From contig NZ_JAQQXP010000001.1 in NCBI RefSeq assembly GCF_028595265.1, positions 2,356,001 through 2,420,000 of the forward strand: a stretch of 64,000 nt of DNA, in the 5' to 3' direction. Made by a program: the position numbers and the translations under genes. Source of the DNA: Alteromonas gilva (GTDB taxonomy: Bacteria > Pseudomonadota > Gammaproteobacteria > Enterobacterales > Alteromonadaceae). The notes below the pieces were generated by a model. The model was not told the origin of the DNA and did no database searches. It saw only the letters and a program-made list of their open reading frames with translations. Positions 17,650-26,869 of the stretch are shown in pieces; the stretch's first letter is position 1, and the number at the start of each line of letters is the position of its first letter.

Positions 17650-18921
17650 CTACGGACTCCAAAAATAATGCATGCCTTCCAGCGGCTGGCCGAATGCATC
17701 AGTCAATGGTTGTAACTGACTGTCGAAAGACAATATCGCGCGAAAATCCTGTGCACTGCCAAGCAAACTGAGGCGGAAAGTGCTCACTGTCCCCTGCTGA
17801 CTAACCAACATGACCTGATCAGTCACACTTAAATTTTGCAGATAAGACTGCACCGCAACAAACGCGTTTAAGTCCGCCAGGTTGCCAATCGTAAGCTCGA
17901 TAGTCTCCGCTGAGGCTTTATCTCTGGGCAGAATGGCATACGTTTGTCCCAGATAATTCGCGTAGCGGCTAATAAATTCACTGACCAGCTCATTCACATC
18001 GTCACCAATCAAGGTATCATGAACAACACTTTGCACACTGGCGTTGGTGGCTACGTAGAGAAAATCCAACGAATACTGGCCTTTCCGCGCGCGGGCAGCA
18101 ATTGTCGAGAATTCTTCCTGGGTAAATAACGGCCCGCTCTCAGCAGACTCTTCCACCCAGGACATTTGCAGCGATGCCAGCTCAATGGGTAGCGGTAACC
18201 CGATCTCACCAAATTGATTTACCGTTATCGCAGGAGCCTTCATAGGCGCGATAAAAAATGGCTTTGCCGGCGGCTCAGGCTGATTATAAACAATGGGCTC
18301 AGTTCGGTTACGGTATATCCGTCCAGCCAGCACATAGTCGACGGAATAGCGACTGGCCGCCTGGATTAACTGGCCGGGAAACAAGCCCCACACATCGTAG
18401 CCGGTTATATTGAGAGTATCGTCAAGGTCCATTAACGGCAGCGACATCGGCACGCCGCGCTTATCTGCCTGCTTTCTTATGGTCTGCGCCAACGCCCCAA
18501 CACTGCTGTCTTCGACGATGCGACGACGCCCTTCTTCGTTTTCTACGACCAGCCACATTAAGGCATCAGGGCGGCGACTCCCCCAAATAGGTAAACCTTG
18601 CTCAATCAATGCATTTTCGATCAGGCGCTGGTCAAACTCGGCCACCAGATAAAGTTGCTCTTGCTCTGCTGCAAAACGATAGGCACGTAAAAACCGATCG
18701 CTGTTAGCGCGAATGGATTCGATAGTTTGATAACGGGTGATGTCTTCCTGTCCGGTTAACTTAATCAGGACCTGATCGAGCGCACTTTTTGTTGCCCCCC
18801 TGAGGGTTTGGCTGGATTTATCTTTAACCGGTACCTTGCCGCTGCTCAAATCGATAGCCGAACTTGCCTGACTGACACCAAGCCACACTACTCCCAGCAG
18901 CAGGATTATAAACTTCATCAT
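17650..18921 (-). CDS. DUF2066 exported protein
   Basis: A secreted protein of about 423 aa with a signal peptide MMKFIILLLGVVWLGVSQAS. The body resembles DUF2066 proteins (LRGATKSALDQVLIKLTGQED, then RPDALMWLVVENEEGRR), which commonly sit next to hda and purM in gammaproteobacteria. Function unknown. The frame can start 17 codons earlier (18972), but that would bury the signal peptide behind MEFAKFLPAQIRNNVLS; neither start has a clear SD. It is divergent from purM. Confidence 0.8.
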   Translation of the reverse strand: MMKFIILLLGVVWLGVSQASSAIDLSSGKVPVKDKSSQTLRGATKSALDQVLIKLTGQEDITRYQTIESIRANSDRFLRAYRFAAEQEQLYLVAEFDQRLIENALIEQGLPIWGSRRPDALMWLVVENEEGRRRIVEDSSVGALAQTIRKQADKRGVPMSLPLMDLDDTLNITGYDVWGLFPGQLIQAASRYSVDYVLAGRIYRNRTEPIVYNQPEPPAKPFFIAPMKAPAITVNQFGEIGLPLPIELASLQMSWVEESAESGPLFTQEEFSTIAARARKGQYSLDFLYVATNASVQSVVHDTLIGDDVNELVSEFISRYANYLGQTYAILPRDKASAETIELTIGNLADLNAFVAVQSYLQNLSVTDQVMLVSQQGTVSTFRLSLLGSAQDFRAILSFDSQLQPLTDAFGQPLEGMHYFWSP

Positions 18922-19145
18922 AGACAATACATTATTACGGATCTGCGCTGGCAAGAACTTAGCAAACTCCATGTTGATATGCGATCAAAAACAACGTTTT
19001 AATTGTTATCTATTTAAACACGTTTTTCATCTCAATAGTGCTGTTATCTTTACTCAACGCATCATCCTGTTGACTGACTGATGAGTTTTTATACAGTCGG
19101 GATATCATCAAAACCGTAAAATATGCCTCTGAGCCTGCTTACACG

Positions 19146-19174
19146 TTGGACATCATTGCGGATGCTGGTAGAAT
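19146..19174 (+). promoter_or_regulatory. Putative sigma-70 promoter of purMN
   Basis: TTGGAC (19146-19151), exactly 17 bp, then TAGAAT (19169-19174), followed by CCGCGCA. This predicts a start about 30 nt before the GTG of purM. I see no clear PurR operator around it. Confidence 0.7.
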
Positions 19175-19212
19175 CCGCGCATTCAAACCTGTCTAAGTAA
19201 CAAGGCTTACCT

Positions 19213-20253
19213 GTGTCTGAGAAAAATACGTCATTAAGTTATAAAGATGCCGGTGTCGATATCGATGCTGGAAACCAATTGGTTGAGCGCATTAAATCGG
19301 TTACCAAACGTACCCATCGCCCCGAAGTTCGAGGGGGCCTGGGCGGATTCGGGGCATTGTGTTCATTACCGGAAAAGTACAAAAATCCCTTGTTAGTTTC
19401 AGGCACTGATGGAGTTGGCACAAAGCTGCGTCTGGCAATGGATTATAGCCGTCACGACAGCGTTGGTATCGATCTGGTCGCAATGTGTGTGAACGATCTC
19501 ATTGTGCAGGGCGCCGAGCCTCTGTTTTTCCTTGATTACTACGCTACCGGTAAGCTTAATGTTGACACAGCCGCCGCGGTAGTCAGTGGCATTGGCACCG
19601 GTTGTGAGCAAGCAGGTTGCGCATTAATTGGTGGTGAAACGGCAGAAATGCCCGGTATGTACCACGGCGATGACTACGATATCGCCGGCTTTTGCGTTGG
19701 TGTGGTCGAAGCCGATGAAGCCATCGACGGCAGTACCGTAACTGCCGGGCAAAAACTCATTGCACTGGGTTCGTCAGGCCCCCATTCAAACGGCTACTCG
19801 CTGATCCGGAAAATCATCGAAGTAAGCGGTGCTGATGTAAGCGCCGACCTTGAAGGCAAGCCGGTTATCGACCACCTGTTAACGCCTACCCGTATTTACG
19901 TAAAGTCGGTACTTGAGCTGCTGGGCAGCGTAAAAGTAGCGGCCATCTCGCACATCACCGGCGGTGGTTTCTGGGAAAACATTCCGCGCGTGTTACCTGC
20001 CGATAAAAAAGCCGTTATCGATGCCAACAGCTGGCAATGGCCGGCAGTATTTAACTGGCTACAAGAGCACGGAAATGTAACTACCCATGAGATGTATCGC
20101 ACCTTCAACTGTGGTGTCGGTTTAGTGCTGGTGGTCGATGAGCAGGACGTAGAGAGCGCTTTGTCAGTGTTAAATAATGCCGGTGAAAACGCCTGGCTGA
20201 TTGGTGACATAGCCGAGCTCGACGGTGAAGAACAGGTAGAGATCAACGCTTAA
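19213..20253 (+). CDS. purM: AIR synthetase (phosphoribosylformylglycinamidine cyclo-ligase)
   Basis: Closes FGAM to AIR with ATP in purine synthesis. The 346-aa protein opens SLSYKDAGVDIDAGNQLVERI, the family hallmark. Also seen are GTDGVGTKLRLA, CVNDLIVQGAEPLFFLDYYA and GCALIGGETAEMPGMY. The start codon is GTG at 19213, with a modest AAGG SD. One base separates it from purN. A good promoter lies upstream. Confidence 0.98.
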   Translation: MSEKNTSLSYKDAGVDIDAGNQLVERIKSVTKRTHRPEVRGGLGGFGALCSLPEKYKNPLLVSGTDGVGTKLRLAMDYSRHDSVGIDLVAMCVNDLIVQGAEPLFFLDYYATGKLNVDTAAAVVSGIGTGCEQAGCALIGGETAEMPGMYHGDDYDIAGFCVGVVEADEAIDGSTVTAGQKLIALGSSGPHSNGYSLIRKIIEVSGADVSADLEGKPVIDHLLTPTRIYVKSVLELLGSVKVAAISHITGGGFWENIPRVLPADKKAVIDANSWQWPAVFNWLQEHGNVTTHEMYRTFNCGVGLVLVVDEQDVESALSVLNNAGENAWLIGDIAELDGEEQVEINA

Positions 20254-20254
20254 C

Positions 20255-20902
20255 ATGACTACCAAGCCCAATATTTGCGTTTTGATTTCAGGTAATGGCT
20301 CTAATCTCCAGGCCATTATCGACGGCGTTAACGCAGGTAAAATTAATGCCAATATTGCCTGCGTTATTGCTAACCGGCCCGATGCCTATGGTCTTGAGCG
20401 AGCGCGTGAGGCCGGCATCGAAGCGGTTTGTCTCGACCATAAACTCTACAGTGACAGGCAAAGCTACGACATTGCTTTGCGCGAGGCGCTTGAAGCCCAT
20501 CAACCCAAGTGTGTGGTGTTAGCGGGCTTCATGCGCATACTAACCAGCGAGTTTGTGGAACATTTCAGCGGGCGCTTATTGAACATTCATCCATCTTTGT
20601 TGCCAAAGTATAAAGGGTTGAATACGCATCAACGTGCCTTAGACAATAACGACGATGAACATGGCCTAAGTGTTCACTTTGTTACCCCTGAACTTGACGG
20701 CGGCCCCGTCATCATTCAATGTAAGGTACCGGTATTTGCCGATGACAATGCCGAAGCACTTGCCCAAAGGGTGCAAGAGCAAGAACGCAGTATTTACCCA
20801 CTAGTGGTTCACTGGTTTTGCAGTGACCGGCTAAAAATGAACAACAATAAGGCACTATTAGATGGTAAAGTTCTTCCGGACAACGGGTACGCTAACGAAT
20901 AA
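20255..20902 (+). CDS. purN: GAR transformylase
   Basis: Transfers a formyl group from 10-formyl-THF to glycinamide ribonucleotide. Signatures: VLISGNGSNLQAIIDG (phosphate-binding loop), VLAGFMRILT, and LLNIHPSLLPKYKGLNTH with the catalytic Asn and His. The conserved Asp lies near VHFVTPELDGGPVI. Length is 215 aa, as usual. Its last 41 bp overlap the next gene in another frame. Confidence 0.97.
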   Translation: MTTKPNICVLISGNGSNLQAIIDGVNAGKINANIACVIANRPDAYGLERAREAGIEAVCLDHKLYSDRQSYDIALREALEAHQPKCVVLAGFMRILTSEFVEHFSGRLLNIHPSLLPKYKGLNTHQRALDNNDDEHGLSVHFVTPELDGGPVIIQCKVPVFADDNAEALAQRVQEQERSIYPLVVHWFCSDRLKMNNNKALLDGKVLPDNGYANE

Positions 20903-21620
20903 TACATTCACCTTACTGGTATTTTCAGGGCTGCTGGCATTGGCAACCAATGCCATCGCCAGCGAGGATGAGCCGCTCATTAGCCCTTTTGAAGCGGTTT
21001 ATTACGCCTATAAATGGGATGAAAATCTCGGCTCAGCAAAAATCTCCCTAGAAGAGTTAAGTGAAGGCCTCTATTCACTGACCTATCAATCCAAAGTGTC
21101 GAAGTTCTTTCTTACCGATAAACGCTTTGAACATTCCATATTTACAGTCGAAGACGGACAACTGTTGCCGCAGGAATACAACTATTCACGCAGTGGTACC
21201 GGTCCCGATACCTCACTGAAGGTGATCTTTGACACCAGCGCTGATGGCACTATTCAAATTGTCGAGGATGACGAGAAAACGTCTATGGACTGGCAGGGCG
21301 AATTTGACAACCAGCTGTATCGACTTGATGTCCCCATTCGCTTGCGACAAGGGCGCGAGACCCTTGAATATGACTTTATCAATTATCGCGGCCAGCAGCG
21401 CCATTATGGTATGGAAGTGTTAGGCAAAGAGTCTGTGACCCTGCCCTATGGCACCATCGAGGCCTATAAAGTAAAAATAGTCCGCGATTCTAAAACCCGC
21501 GTGACCTTTGCCTGGTTTGCGCCCGATCTCGATTATCAGTTGGTGCGCCTGCAGCAATTTAAAGACGGTGACGAACAGGGCGACTTGCGCTTAAAAGCAT
21601 TTTCCAGCAGTAAAAAATAA
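20862..21620 (+). CDS. DUF3108 exported protein
   Basis: A 252-aa secreted protein with signal peptide MVKFFRTTGTLTNNTFTLLV to about AIAS. The rest is beta-rich and matches DUF3108 (PFEAVYYAYKWDENLGSAKIS, FDNQLYRLDVPIRLRQG, YDFINYRG). Proteins of this family are predicted to be envelope-associated; function unknown. It starts within purN (41-bp overlap), so it is almost certainly cotranscribed and translationally coupled with purMN. Confidence 0.8.
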   Translation: MVKFFRTTGTLTNNTFTLLVFSGLLALATNAIASEDEPLISPFEAVYYAYKWDENLGSAKISLEELSEGLYSLTYQSKVSKFFLTDKRFEHSIFTVEDGQLLPQEYNYSRSGTGPDTSLKVIFDTSADGTIQIVEDDEKTSMDWQGEFDNQLYRLDVPIRLRQGRETLEYDFINYRGQQRHYGMEVLGKESVTLPYGTIEAYKVKIVRDSKTRVTFAWFAPDLDYQLVRLQQFKDGDEQGDLRLKAFSSSKK

Positions 21621-21780
21621 TCCCGTCAGCGATGTCAGCCCGTTTGATATCGCGCATCTTTCCGGTACCGCCAGCCATGGTATCGCCCACGCTGTGCAGT
21701 TAACTTTACGGCTTGCAGTCGTTCGTCGACTTACGCCGGTATTACTTGATCTTTTGCAGTGACAACGCTAGTTTTACCTA

Positions 21781-21797
21781 GTCTGGTCAGACCTCAA
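21781..21797 (+). promoter_or_regulatory. FadR-like operator upstream of fadE
   Basis: GTCTGGTCAGACCTCAA carries the GGTC-N-GACC core (21785-21793), which is the FadR recognition core. It lies 22 bp before the fadE ATG, with the SD GAGGAG in between. FadR represses fad genes until released by long-chain acyl-CoA. The sequence match is direct; regulation is inferred from the family. This assumes FadR rather than PsrA is the regulator here. Confidence 0.75.
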
Positions 21798-21819
21798 CTG
21801 CAGATCACGAGGAGAAATA

Positions 21820-24243
21820 ATGTCTGATTTAGTGTGGATTTTACTCATAATACTGACACTGTGTGTGGCAGCGTATCAACGCCTCTCCCTGACGAATGCC
21901 GTTGCATTGGCAGCAGGTGTATTGGTTATCGGTACTGTATTTGGCTCATTAGGCCTGCTTAGTTGGATAGTGTTTGCCGTTGTGACAGTTCCCCTTGTGA
22001 TACCGGCTATCCGCATCCCCTATTTAACCGCACCGATGTTCAAAATGTACCGCAGGGTAATGCCTGAAATGTCATCGACCGAACAGGAAGCAATTGATGC
22101 TGGCACCGTGTGGTGGGATGGCGAAATATTTTCCGGCCGACCAGACTGGCAAAAACTACATAGTATACCCAAGGGCCGGCTCACCCCTGAAGAACAGGCT
22201 TTTCTCGACGGTCCGGTTGATAAAGTTTGCAGCATGATAGATGAGTGGCAGGTGAATCACAAAGATGCCGATTTACCACCACAAGTGTGGGCATACCTTA
22301 AAGAGCACAAGTTTTTCGCCATGATCATTAAAAAGGAATATGGCGGACTGGCGTTTTCAGCCTTTGCTCAATCACGCATTATTCAGAAACTGGCCGGTAC
22401 CAGTGCCGTGTTATCCAGTACCGTTGGCGTACCTAACTCATTAGGACCCGGCGAGCTATTGCAACATTACGGCACCGAAGAACAAAAAAATCATTACTTA
22501 CCGCGACTAGCCAGTGGTGAAGAAATACCTTGTTTTGCTCTCACCGGCCCCGAGGCAGGCTCCGATGCCGGTGCAATAACTGACCAGGGCATTATATGCA
22601 AAGGTGAATGGCAGGGAGAAGAAGTGCTGGGCATGCGTCTCACCTTCGACAAGCGCTATATTACTCTCGCGCCAGTGGCCACCGTTATCGGCCTGGCATT
22701 TAAATTATATGATCCGGACAAACTCCTCGGCGACAAAGCCGAACTTGGCGTTACCTGTGCGCTTATCCCCCGTGATACGGACGGACTTGATATTGGCCGC
22801 CGCCATTTTCCACTGAATACGCCGTTTCAGAATGGACCGGTTCGCGGTAAGGATATTTTTGTGCCGTTAGATTATATCATTGGCGGGTCAAAAATGGCCG
22901 GCAAAGGCTGGCGCATGCTTATGGAGTGTTTGTCAGTGGGCCGCTGTATTACCCTGCCTTCCACATCAGCTGGCGGCGCTAAATCCTGTGCCATGTCGAC
23001 CGGTGCCTATGCCCGAATTCGCCGGCAGTTCAGAATACCCATTGGCTCAATGGAGGGGATTGAGGAAATGCTCGCCCGCATAGGGGGTAACGCCTATATG
23101 ATGGACGCCGTAACCCGCTTCTCAACAGTCGGCGTTGATTTAGGTGAAAAGCCATCGGTCATTTCGGCCATCTGCAAATACCATCTTACCGAACGAGCCA
23201 GAACAGTGGTGAATGACGCCATGGATGTGCATGGCGGCAAAGGTATTATGCTCGGTCCGAACAATTATCTGGGTCGCGGTTACCAGGGGCTCCCCATCTC
23301 CATCACCGTTGAAGGCGCGAATATCCTGACCCGCAATATGATGATATTTGGTCAGGGCGCCATGCGCTGTCATCCGTACGTTTTAGCAGAGCTTAAAGCC
23401 GCTGCCATGACAGACAAAGACACGGCATTGCACGCTTTTGACGAGGCGGTGTTTGGTCACATTGGTTTTGCCCTGGCGAATGCACTGCGCAGTGCCTGGT
23501 TCACGCTTACCGGTGGTTACTTCTATAAGTCACCATTTAAAGACAGTACCTCCAGATACTATCAGTTATTGCAAGGCTATAGCGCAAACCTGGCCCTGCT
23601 GACCGACATTTCTATGGGTATTTTAGGCGGCACCCTGAAGCGCCGGGAGCGGTTATCCGCACGATTAGGCGATATTCTCAGTGATATCTATTTAGCCAGT
23701 GCAGTGCTAAAGCGTTTTGACGAAGAAGGCCGTCAGCATGAGGATTTGCCCCTGCTACACTGGGCAATGCAGGATTTAATTTATAATCTTGAAACGGCGC
23801 TTAGCGACTTTTTAGATAACTTCCCCATCCGCTGGTTGGGTAAAGTACTGGCATTTAAGCTTATGCCCTTTGGACATCGGGTGAGCAGACCCACGGATCA
23901 AACCGAACATGCTATTGCGCGGATCCTGCAACAGCCCGGCCAGGCAAGAAGCCGTTTGGGCGATGGTCAGTATTTAACGCGTGAACCAGGCAGCTTACCG
24001 GGTGAGTTAGAGCAGACTCTGGACGATGTCATCGCTGCAGAGCCGGTTTTCGATAAGATCTGCAAGGCCCTTAACGAAAAGCGGCCCTTTACTCAGTTAG
24101 ATAAGCTGGCCGACATTGCGCTGGAGAAAAACCTCATCGACGACGACGAAGCCGATTTGCTCCGCCGAACCGAGAAAGGCCGCGCCAAAATCGTAGCGGT
24201 TGATGATTTCGATCCCGGGGAGCTCGTTGCTGCCGTGCGCTAA
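21820..24243 (+). CDS. fadE: Acyl-CoA dehydrogenase FadE
   Basis: Carries out the first step of fatty acid beta-oxidation, acyl-CoA to enoyl-CoA, with FAD. The N-terminus has two membrane helices (VWILLIILTLCVAAY, LLSWIVFAVVTVPLVIPAI), as in E. coli FadE. The dehydrogenase core shows CFALTGPEAGSDAGAI, RRQFRIPIGSMEGIEE, DVHGGKGIMLGPNNY, and the catalytic base in ITVEGANILTRN. A DUF1974-type C-terminus follows. Length is 807 aa against 814 in E. coli. Strong SD; a FadR-like operator lies upstream and a terminator downstream. Confidence 0.96.
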   Translation: MSDLVWILLIILTLCVAAYQRLSLTNAVALAAGVLVIGTVFGSLGLLSWIVFAVVTVPLVIPAIRIPYLTAPMFKMYRRVMPEMSSTEQEAIDAGTVWWDGEIFSGRPDWQKLHSIPKGRLTPEEQAFLDGPVDKVCSMIDEWQVNHKDADLPPQVWAYLKEHKFFAMIIKKEYGGLAFSAFAQSRIIQKLAGTSAVLSSTVGVPNSLGPGELLQHYGTEEQKNHYLPRLASGEEIPCFALTGPEAGSDAGAITDQGIICKGEWQGEEVLGMRLTFDKRYITLAPVATVIGLAFKLYDPDKLLGDKAELGVTCALIPRDTDGLDIGRRHFPLNTPFQNGPVRGKDIFVPLDYIIGGSKMAGKGWRMLMECLSVGRCITLPSTSAGGAKSCAMSTGAYARIRRQFRIPIGSMEGIEEMLARIGGNAYMMDAVTRFSTVGVDLGEKPSVISAICKYHLTERARTVVNDAMDVHGGKGIMLGPNNYLGRGYQGLPISITVEGANILTRNMMIFGQGAMRCHPYVLAELKAAAMTDKDTALHAFDEAVFGHIGFALANALRSAWFTLTGGYFYKSPFKDSTSRYYQLLQGYSANLALLTDISMGILGGTLKRRERLSARLGDILSDIYLASAVLKRFDEEGRQHEDLPLLHWAMQDLIYNLETALSDFLDNFPIRWLGKVLAFKLMPFGHRVSRPTDQTEHAIARILQQPGQARSRLGDGQYLTREPGSLPGELEQTLDDVIAAEPVFDKICKALNEKRPFTQLDKLADIALEKNLIDDDEADLLRRTEKGRAKIVAVDDFDPGELVAAVR

Positions 24244-24270
24244 TCTTTAGTGCGTGACCGCTCAATAATG

Positions 24271-24297
24271 AAAAAAAGGCGCCCTTCGGCGCCTTTT
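24271..24297. terminator. Bidirectional terminator between fadE and add
   Basis: AAAAGGCGCC-cttc-GGCGCCTTTT, with A7 on one side and T4 on the other. It ends add on the minus strand strongly and fadE less strongly. Confidence 0.85.
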
Positions 24298-24313
24298 GTA
24301 TTAAGTGCTGAGG

Positions 24314-25312
24314 CTATCTTTGGGCGGCCCTGGCAAACAACGATTGTTTGTCCGCAGCAGACAAAAATGCCTGGTTTACGCCATTAATTTGTACTTGCTT
24401 TAGCTGTTCGTCGCTGAGCTTAATGACGTCTCTGGCCACGGTGTATTCGTCAGCCAGGGTAATTGCCGAAATACCCGGATCATCGGTGTTCAGCGTTACT
24501 TCAATTCCCGCCTCTAAAAACTGTTTCATAGGGTGATTAGGCGTATCTACAACCGTGGCCGTTTGATAGTTAGACGTTGGGCAGGATTCAATGCCAATAT
24601 GGTGCTCCGCCAGATAAGCCATAAGCTGTTCGTCTTCCCTGGCAGCCACGCCATGACCAATTCGGTTGGCACCCAATAATTCAATGGCATTCCAGATGCT
24701 TTGAGGTCCATCCGCCTCACCCGCATGAACCGTAATTTGCCAACCGGCATCACGAGCCTGCTTAAAATGATTCACAAACAGCGGCGCCGGAAAACCCAGT
24801 TCATCACCGGCTAAGTCCAACGCGGTAATGTGCGCTTTATGGGCTAACAGCCCATTGAGTTCCTGAGTGCAGGCTTCAGTGCCAAAGGTGCGACTGAGAA
24901 TGCCGATCAGGTTGTGTTTAACGCCAAAATCACGCTCGCCGTCGGCACAGCCCTGTACGGTGGCAGCGACCACATCGGCGATATTCAGTTGATGGGTTTG
25001 TGCCATATAATATGGCGAAAATCTTAACTCAACGTAATCAAGGCCTTCTTGCTGAGCATCCTGCATGTTTTCGTAGGCAATTTGATAACAGGCATCGACA
25101 TCGGCAAGCACAGAAATGCCGTAATCCAACCTGGCTAAAAAGGCCAGTAAGTCAGCGGTTTTATCCTGTATCTGGCAAAGTGGAAGGAGCGCTTCGAGGC
25201 TCCTGGCAGGCAGTGCTATATTATGTTTGGCCGCCAACGTCCAGATGGTTTCGGGGCGAATGTTGCCATCAAGATGACGATGAATGTCTACGGCAGGTAA
25301 ATCCCCGAGCAT
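24314..25312 (-). CDS. add: Adenosine deaminase
   Basis: Converts adenosine to inosine with zinc, in purine salvage. Metal ligands are visible: the HRH of DIHRHLDGN near the start, H in TVHAGEADG with the catalytic Glu, HGVAA, and the Asp pair in LNTDDPGIS. Length is 332 aa against 333 in E. coli. It is convergent with fadE and follows the response-regulator gene on the same strand by 17 bp. Confidence 0.97.
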   Translation of the reverse strand: MLGDLPAVDIHRHLDGNIRPETIWTLAAKHNIALPARSLEALLPLCQIQDKTADLLAFLARLDYGISVLADVDACYQIAYENMQDAQQEGLDYVELRFSPYYMAQTHQLNIADVVAATVQGCADGERDFGVKHNLIGILSRTFGTEACTQELNGLLAHKAHITALDLAGDELGFPAPLFVNHFKQARDAGWQITVHAGEADGPQSIWNAIELLGANRIGHGVAAREDEQLMAYLAEHHIGIESCPTSNYQTATVVDTPNHPMKQFLEAGIEVTLNTDDPGISAITLADEYTVARDVIKLSDEQLKQVQINGVNQAFLSAADKQSLFARAAQR

Positions 25313-25329
25313 AGCAGTTCCTGGCAGGT

Positions 25330-25962
25330 TTAATTAATTTGCAGCTTATCCATTAACAACACGGCCTGAGTACGGGTATTAATGTTAAGCTTTTTAAGCG
25401 CAGCACTGATATGCGCTTTCACCGTTGCTTCAGTAACATTCATTTCATGGGCTATTTGTTTATTCATCAGGCCGGCACGAACCAACTTGAGTACCGACAC
25501 CTGTTTGGGGGTAAGTTCTTTAAACCGGTTCAACATATCATTCATATTGCCGCTGTTTTCAGTCATTTTTTCGGCTATGTCAGCAGGCAGCCACTGTTCA
25601 CCGCTCAGTACAATGTCAATGGCCTCGGCAATCGAACTCGTCGGCGTCGACTTCGGCACATAACCGCTGGCGCCCAGAGTGATCGACTGAGAAATCACGT
25701 CTATATCGTCGTTGGCTGACACCATCACAATGGGTAATGCGGGAAACTTTTGTTTGATAGAGGTTAAGGTATCAAACCAGTTGGCCCCGGGCATGGATAA
25801 ATCCAATAGTAACAAATCAACATGGCCGTTTTGGTTTATGAGGTCGACTAACCCCTCTGCCGAGCCGGCCTCCAACACTTCTAAGCGTTCAAATAAAGGC
25901 TTGAGCGCGGCGGATAATGCTTCCCTGAACAGCGGATGGTCATCAGCAATCACAAATTTCAT
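25330..25962 (-). CDS. NarL/FixJ-family response regulator, orphan
   Basis: A 210-aa regulator. The receiver domain has the acidic pair D7-D8, phospho-acceptor D54 (LLLLDLSMPG) and conserved Lys in GYVPKSTP. The C-terminal LuxR-type helix-turn-helix is LTPKQVSVLKLVRAGLMNKQ, followed by EATVKAHISAALKKL. No sensor kinase is adjacent; the hybrid kinase at 33616 is 8 kb away. Target genes are unknown. It may be cotranscribed with add, 17 bp downstream. Confidence 0.88.
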   Translation of the reverse strand: MKFVIADDHPLFREALSAALKPLFERLEVLEAGSAEGLVDLINQNGHVDLLLLDLSMPGANWFDTLTSIKQKFPALPIVMVSANDDIDVISQSITLGASGYVPKSTPTSSIAEAIDIVLSGEQWLPADIAEKMTENSGNMNDMLNRFKELTPKQVSVLKLVRAGLMNKQIAHEMNVTEATVKAHISAALKKLNINTRTQAVLLMDKLQIN

Positions 25963-26069
25963 TAACTAAACTGCCTTTGGCGACTGTAGTATTTATAATA
26001 AGGGTAATACTAAAGGTGTAAGTTGAGAAGTAAATAGTAGTCAAATAAGCAATTTTTTTGCCCTGAGAC

Positions 26070-26097
26070 TTGGCTTTCTGCGTTGGCCGGGTAAAAT
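26070..26097 (+). promoter_or_regulatory. Putative promoter of cmoAB
   Basis: TTGGCT (26070-26075), 16-bp spacer, TAAAAT (26092-26097), then TGCGGCGC. This puts the start about 25 nt before the cmoA GTG. Confidence 0.55.
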
Positions 26098-26130
26098 TGC
26101 GGCGCATAAATTCAACTGTTGGAATACCCA

Positions 26131-26859
26131 GTGTCAAACAAAGATAACCTGTTCGCCGCCCCCCTTAGTCAAGTGAGTGATTTTAGCTTTGATGAAGCGG
26201 TCGCTGATGTGTTTCCAGACATGATTAATCGCTCTGTTCCGGGCTACCAGACAATTATTGATACCATTGGTCAGTTGGCGGCCAGTTACGTTCAACCTGC
26301 GTCAATGGTCTATGACCTGGGCTGTTCATTAGGCGCAGCGTCCCTCTCGGTATCACGCCGGTGCCCGGCGCAACATTGTGAGATTGTCGCGGTCGACAGT
26401 TCAGCGGCGATGGTGGAACGCTGCAAACGTAAGGTAGGTACATTTCAGTTACCCAATCCCATTGAAGTTCGTGAGGGCCTGGCGCAGACCGTGGCCATAA
26501 ACAATGCCTCAATGGTAATCATGAATTTTACGCTGCAATTTATTCCACCGGCAGAACGCGCAGCAATATTACAAACCATTTATGACGGTTTGTTGCCCGG
26601 TGGTATTTTTGTATTATCAGAAAAAATTCGTCATAACCACGCCTCGGGTGAATCGTTGATTAACGATCTACATCTTAATTTTAAGCGGCAAAATGGTTAC
26701 AGCGAACTTGAAATCAGTCAAAAGCGAGCGGCATTAGAAAATGTCATGTTAATCGATACCTTCGCAGATCATGAACAACGGCTCAGAAATGTTGGTTTCA
26801 GCGACGTCGTCATGTGGTATCGCTGTTATAATTTTATGTCTCTGGTCGCAATAAAATAA
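26131..26859 (+). CDS. cmoA: Carboxy-SAM synthase CmoA
   Basis: Makes carboxy-S-adenosylmethionine from SAM and prephenate, used for the uridine-34 wobble modification cmo5U. It begins MSNKDNLFAAPLSQ and continues FSFDEAVADVFPDMINRSVP, as in E. coli CmoA. The SAM site is VYDLGCSLGAASLS. I start at GTG 26131, with GGAA seven bases upstream; the frame opens at TTG 26119. That gives 242 aa. cmoB follows after 10 bp. Confidence 0.95.
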   Translation: MSNKDNLFAAPLSQVSDFSFDEAVADVFPDMINRSVPGYQTIIDTIGQLAASYVQPASMVYDLGCSLGAASLSVSRRCPAQHCEIVAVDSSAAMVERCKRKVGTFQLPNPIEVREGLAQTVAINNASMVIMNFTLQFIPPAERAAILQTIYDGLLPGGIFVLSEKIRHNHASGESLINDLHLNFKRQNGYSELEISQKRAALENVMLIDTFADHEQRLRNVGFSDVVMWYRCYNFMSLVAIK

Positions 26860-26869
26860 GGCGCTAACC

